Shown in pieces: positions 23,932 to 25,830 of a DNA stretch of 25,830 nucleotides. The translations under genes and the position numbers were made by a program. Origin of the DNA: a virus; the IMG/VR virus record IMGVR_UViG_3300031578_000301, positions 1 to 25,830 of that record; one strand, written 5' to 3'. Within the stretch, counting starts at the first letter, position 1. The number at the start of each line of letters is the position of its first letter. The notes beneath the pieces were generated by a model. It saw only the letters and a program-made list of their open reading frames with translations, was not told where the DNA came from and searched no databases.

Positions 23932-25001
23932 TGAAAACAACTGATTTAATAAAGCAGCATATTGAGGACTCACAACCAGATAAGCCCACTCGTGGCTATC
24001 TGGGAATGAGTGCTATAGGGCATGACTGCTCACGTAAGCTATGGTACGACTTTAGATTCTGCACAATGCCTCATTTTGATGCTATATCATTGCTACGCTT
24101 TGCAGATGGGCATAACTCTGAAGATATTACAGCACAGAGAATACGTGATGCTATTCCTGAGATGGAATTCCTAACACATAAGCAAAATGGTGAGCAGTTT
24201 GGATTCATTGATATAGGTGGTCACTTTAGAGGGCATTGTGATGGTATAGGATCTGGCTTCCCTGAGTTTGGAAGTGAATGGGCTATCTGGGAGCATAAGT
24301 GCAGTGATCGTGTGAATGTTAATAAGCTTGTACGCGCTATTGAGAAGTATGGCATGGATGCAGCGTTAGCAGAATGGAATTATAACTACTATATACAGGC
24401 GCAAGCTTATATGCATTATGGACAATTAAAGCATCACCTTATGACTGTATCTCACAGTGGCTCACGCGATTATGTGCAGGTAGAGACTAAGTATGATGCT
24501 CATGTGGCAGAGGGCATAGTGGTACAAGCTAAGTACATCATAGCCACAGATACACCTCCAGAGCGATTTAGAGTTGATCCTGAATATTACCAGTGCAAGT
24601 GGTGCGATCACTCTCCTATCTGTCATGGGGATGCTACGCCACCACCCACATGCAGAACATGTATACATGTTAAGCCTGATCTTGAAGGTGATAAAGGTTA
24701 CTGGTTTTGCCATAAGCATGAATTCTTTATCGATATGCCTACTCAGCTTAATGGTTGTGATGATCACAGGTACATACCTCCAGTGTTAGATAACTGGGCT
24801 GATATCACAGGCGCTAATGAGAATGATGGCGTTACCTATCAAAATAAAACTAATGGTGAGCACTTTGCTAACGGTAACGGTAAAACTGAGTACAGCAGTA
24901 AAGAGTTGTATAAGTGTAATCAACCTAGCCTTGTGGGTGATGCGTTAGTAGAGCAAATGAAAGGCTTGTATGGAGCTAAGATCGATGCACCAAGTAAGTG
25001 A
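23931..25001 (+). CDS. Cas4/RecB-type PD-(D/E)XK nuclease with Fe-S cysteines and a second Cys cluster
   Basis: This 356-residue protein has the PD-(D/E)XK pattern: FRGHCDG (D104), WEHKC (E121, K123) and YYIQAQAYM (Q157, Y160). C33 together with C222xxC225x5C231 reproduces the cysteine spacing of the 4Fe-4S nucleases Cas4 and AddB. A second set, C241xxC244x15C260x15C276, could bind zinc or another cluster. The C-terminal 70 residues are polar. It probably resects DNA ends for the Sak4/SSB pair. Its ATG overlaps the SSB stop (TAATG) and has no SD, so translation is coupled. Confidence 0.82.
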   Translation: MKTTDLIKQHIEDSQPDKPTRGYLGMSAIGHDCSRKLWYDFRFCTMPHFDAISLLRFADGHNSEDITAQRIRDAIPEMEFLTHKQNGEQFGFIDIGGHFRGHCDGIGSGFPEFGSEWAIWEHKCSDRVNVNKLVRAIEKYGMDAALAEWNYNYYIQAQAYMHYGQLKHHLMTVSHSGSRDYVQVETKYDAHVAEGIVVQAKYIIATDTPPERFRVDPEYYQCKWCDHSPICHGDATPPPTCRTCIHVKPDLEGDKGYWFCHKHEFFIDMPTQLNGCDDHRYIPPVLDNWADITGANENDGVTYQNKTNGEHFANGNGKTEYSSKELYKCNQPSLVGDALVEQMKGLYGAKIDAPSK

Positions 25002-25311
25002 TGGTTTTGATCTAATTAAGCCTATTAAAAAGGGAGGTAAGTACAAGTATCTCCAAAGGCAGCCTAATGGGAATTATTATCCCATTTGGCTACCACTAAA
25101 ATATAATGAAATTAAAGAGAGATTTATGATGACTACAGATTATACAAATTCAGATGTATACATACAGACTGATAACATGCGTGTGGCTATTGATATTAAT
25201 GACCACAATGATTTAGAGATACTATCCACAGTGTTTTGCGAGATAGAACGCAAAAAAAGGAAACTGTTAGATCTAAAGGACATTAAAGAGGCTAAGTGCA
25301 ATTGTGGCTAA
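24985..25311 (+). CDS. Small unknown protein
   Basis: I start at ATG 24985 (108 residues), with GGAG nine bases upstream; ATG 24970 in the same frame has a poorer site. It begins MHQVSDGFDLIKPIKKGGKY and has a second half rich in Asp, Ile and Lys (DVYIQTDNMRVAIDINDHND), ending CNCG. No family recognised. It overlaps the end of the nuclease gene by 17 bases and belongs to the same operon. Confidence 0.6.
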   Translation: MHQVSDGFDLIKPIKKGGKYKYLQRQPNGNYYPIWLPLKYNEIKERFMMTTDYTNSDVYIQTDNMRVAIDINDHNDLEILSTVFCEIERKKRKLLDLKDIKEAKCNCG

Positions 25312-25435
25312 TTGCACCAAAGAAAATAAATACCCTCTTCTCACTGTCGCAGATGTTAGGTATAGAACACCTGCCATCTGCATGACATGGGAAGATTACG
25401 GAAAATACATAGGAGCATTAAAATGCTTAAGGTAG
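25304..25435 (+). CDS. Possible 43-residue protein
   Basis: A GTG at 25304, eight bases inside the end of the preceding gene, opens a frame that ends TAG at 25435, 13 bases inside the next gene. AAGAGG lies 12 bases upstream, a weak spacing. The product (VANCTKENKYPLLTVADVRY at the start, TWEDYGKYIGALKCLR at the end) looks protein-like, and the frame fills an otherwise empty 111 bases in a tightly packed operon. Confidence 0.4.
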   Translation: MANCTKENKYPLLTVADVRYRTPAICMTWEDYGKYIGALKCLR

Positions 25436-25641
25436 ATATCAATTTTGGAACGAAGCATGGCTTCAAAGTGTTAGATGATGAAAATCCACTAACCATTGTG
25501 GCAGTGGATGATGCAGGCAATCACGTATATAGCGGAGATGATTTAAGTGGAGCTATCACTGGAGCTATCATCCTTAAAGCCCCACTCGCTTTCGGAAAAA
25601 CGCTTAAGACTGGTAAGATCCCCTTTCCTAGCAAAGGCTAG
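25423..25641 (+). CDS. Small unknown protein
   Basis: ATG 25423 has a clear SD (AGGAG, seven bases away); the longer frame from 25387 has none, so I use 25423 (72 residues). The protein starts MLKVDINFGTKHGFKVLDDE and ends with a basic, Gly/Pro-rich tail. It looks beta-rich and soluble; no family recognised. Its last 99 bases lie antisense to the leftward gene that ends at 25543. Confidence 0.6.
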   Translation: MLKVDINFGTKHGFKVLDDENPLTIVAVDDAGNHVYSGDDLSGAITGAIILKAPLAFGKTLKTGKIPFPSKG

Positions 25642-25782
25642 CTGCTTCTGTATAGACTCCTGCCTTTGTCTAACACCTAATATCATCCTATTCAGTGATT
25701 TCAATTGTTCATCGTGCAGGGTATTAAGCCCTGCTAGATTTTCGATCAATCGATCTAATGTTTCTTTATCTAATTTACTCAT
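25543..25782 (-). CDS. Small coiled-coil-like protein, convergent with the rightward operon
   Basis: A 79-residue, leftward protein with GGAG six bases before its ATG. Residues 1-55 are charged and helical with a heptad-like pattern (KLDKETLDRLIENLAGLNTL, then LKSLNRMILGVRQRQESIQK); the end is a Ser/Asp-rich tail (DDSSSDSST). Unknown function. It would be transcribed from beyond the right edge or from the short stretch at 25783-25830. Its 3' end overlaps the rightward gene tail to tail by 99 bases. Confidence 0.6.
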   Translation of the reverse strand: MSKLDKETLDRLIENLAGLNTLHDEQLKSLNRMILGVRQRQESIQKQLAFARKGDLTSLKRFSESEWGFKDDSSSDSST

Positions 25783-25830
25783 AAATGCTCCACTCTTCTG
25801 TAGTTTGATTAATTGTTATGGTGAGATGCT

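Noticed and set aside
25065-25090. AATGGGA/TCCCATT inverted repeat in the 108-residue gene
   Set aside because: Seven base pairs inside coding DNA, without a T-run or recurrence; likely chance.

Overview
This window looks like about 26 kb of a tailed, short-tailed (podovirus-type) bacteriophage genome. Genes are packed tightly, often overlap by 1-14 bases and nearly always have a Shine-Dalgarno (SD) sequence. The virion set resembles T7 in kind: portal, scaffold, capsid, adaptor, tail nozzle, fibre and three ejection-type proteins. The replication genes are not T7-like, and no RNA polymerase, integrase, lysis gene, DNA polymerase or tRNA is seen here. The base composition is AT-rich. A bacterial (probably Gram-negative) host is likely, but the sequence does not identify it.

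Layout. A control region at 22396-22693 splits the window. Leftward (minus strand) runs a Cro-like regulator and a PrimPol-helicase, ending at a strong terminator near 20111-20138. A second leftward block follows: a small protein, a zinc-ribbon protein and a RuvC-like resolvase. Next come the packaging and virion genes: small terminase, large terminase, portal, scaffold and major capsid protein, a tiny ORF, a second terminator (12624-12646), then small proteins, a probable structural protein, the tail nozzle, fibre, adaptor and three ejection-type proteins. The last is cut by the left edge. Rightward (plus strand) runs a recombination set: Sak4-like ATPase, SSB-like protein and Cas4/RecB-type Fe-S nuclease, followed by small unknown genes. 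At the right edge a leftward small gene overlaps the last rightward one tail to tail.

How it works together. The regulator and the repeat-rich divergent region probably control the switch between the two arms and may include the origin. PrimPol-helicase, Sak4, SSB, nuclease and RuvC would make, recombine and resolve DNA for packaging. The terminase pair loads it into the portal-capsid shell. The adaptor, nozzle, fibre and internal proteins deliver it to a new host.

Most notable non-coding signals are two 31-nt hairpins in the control region that differ only by one compensated base pair and contain 12-bp iterons; a GTGAGCATTGCT-like motif that recurs at several gene boundaries; four 10-bp tandem repeats before the second leftward block; and a hairpin-rich leader before the capsid gene. 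Coordinates were worked out by hand; function calls rest on recognised motifs and gene order, not on database searches.
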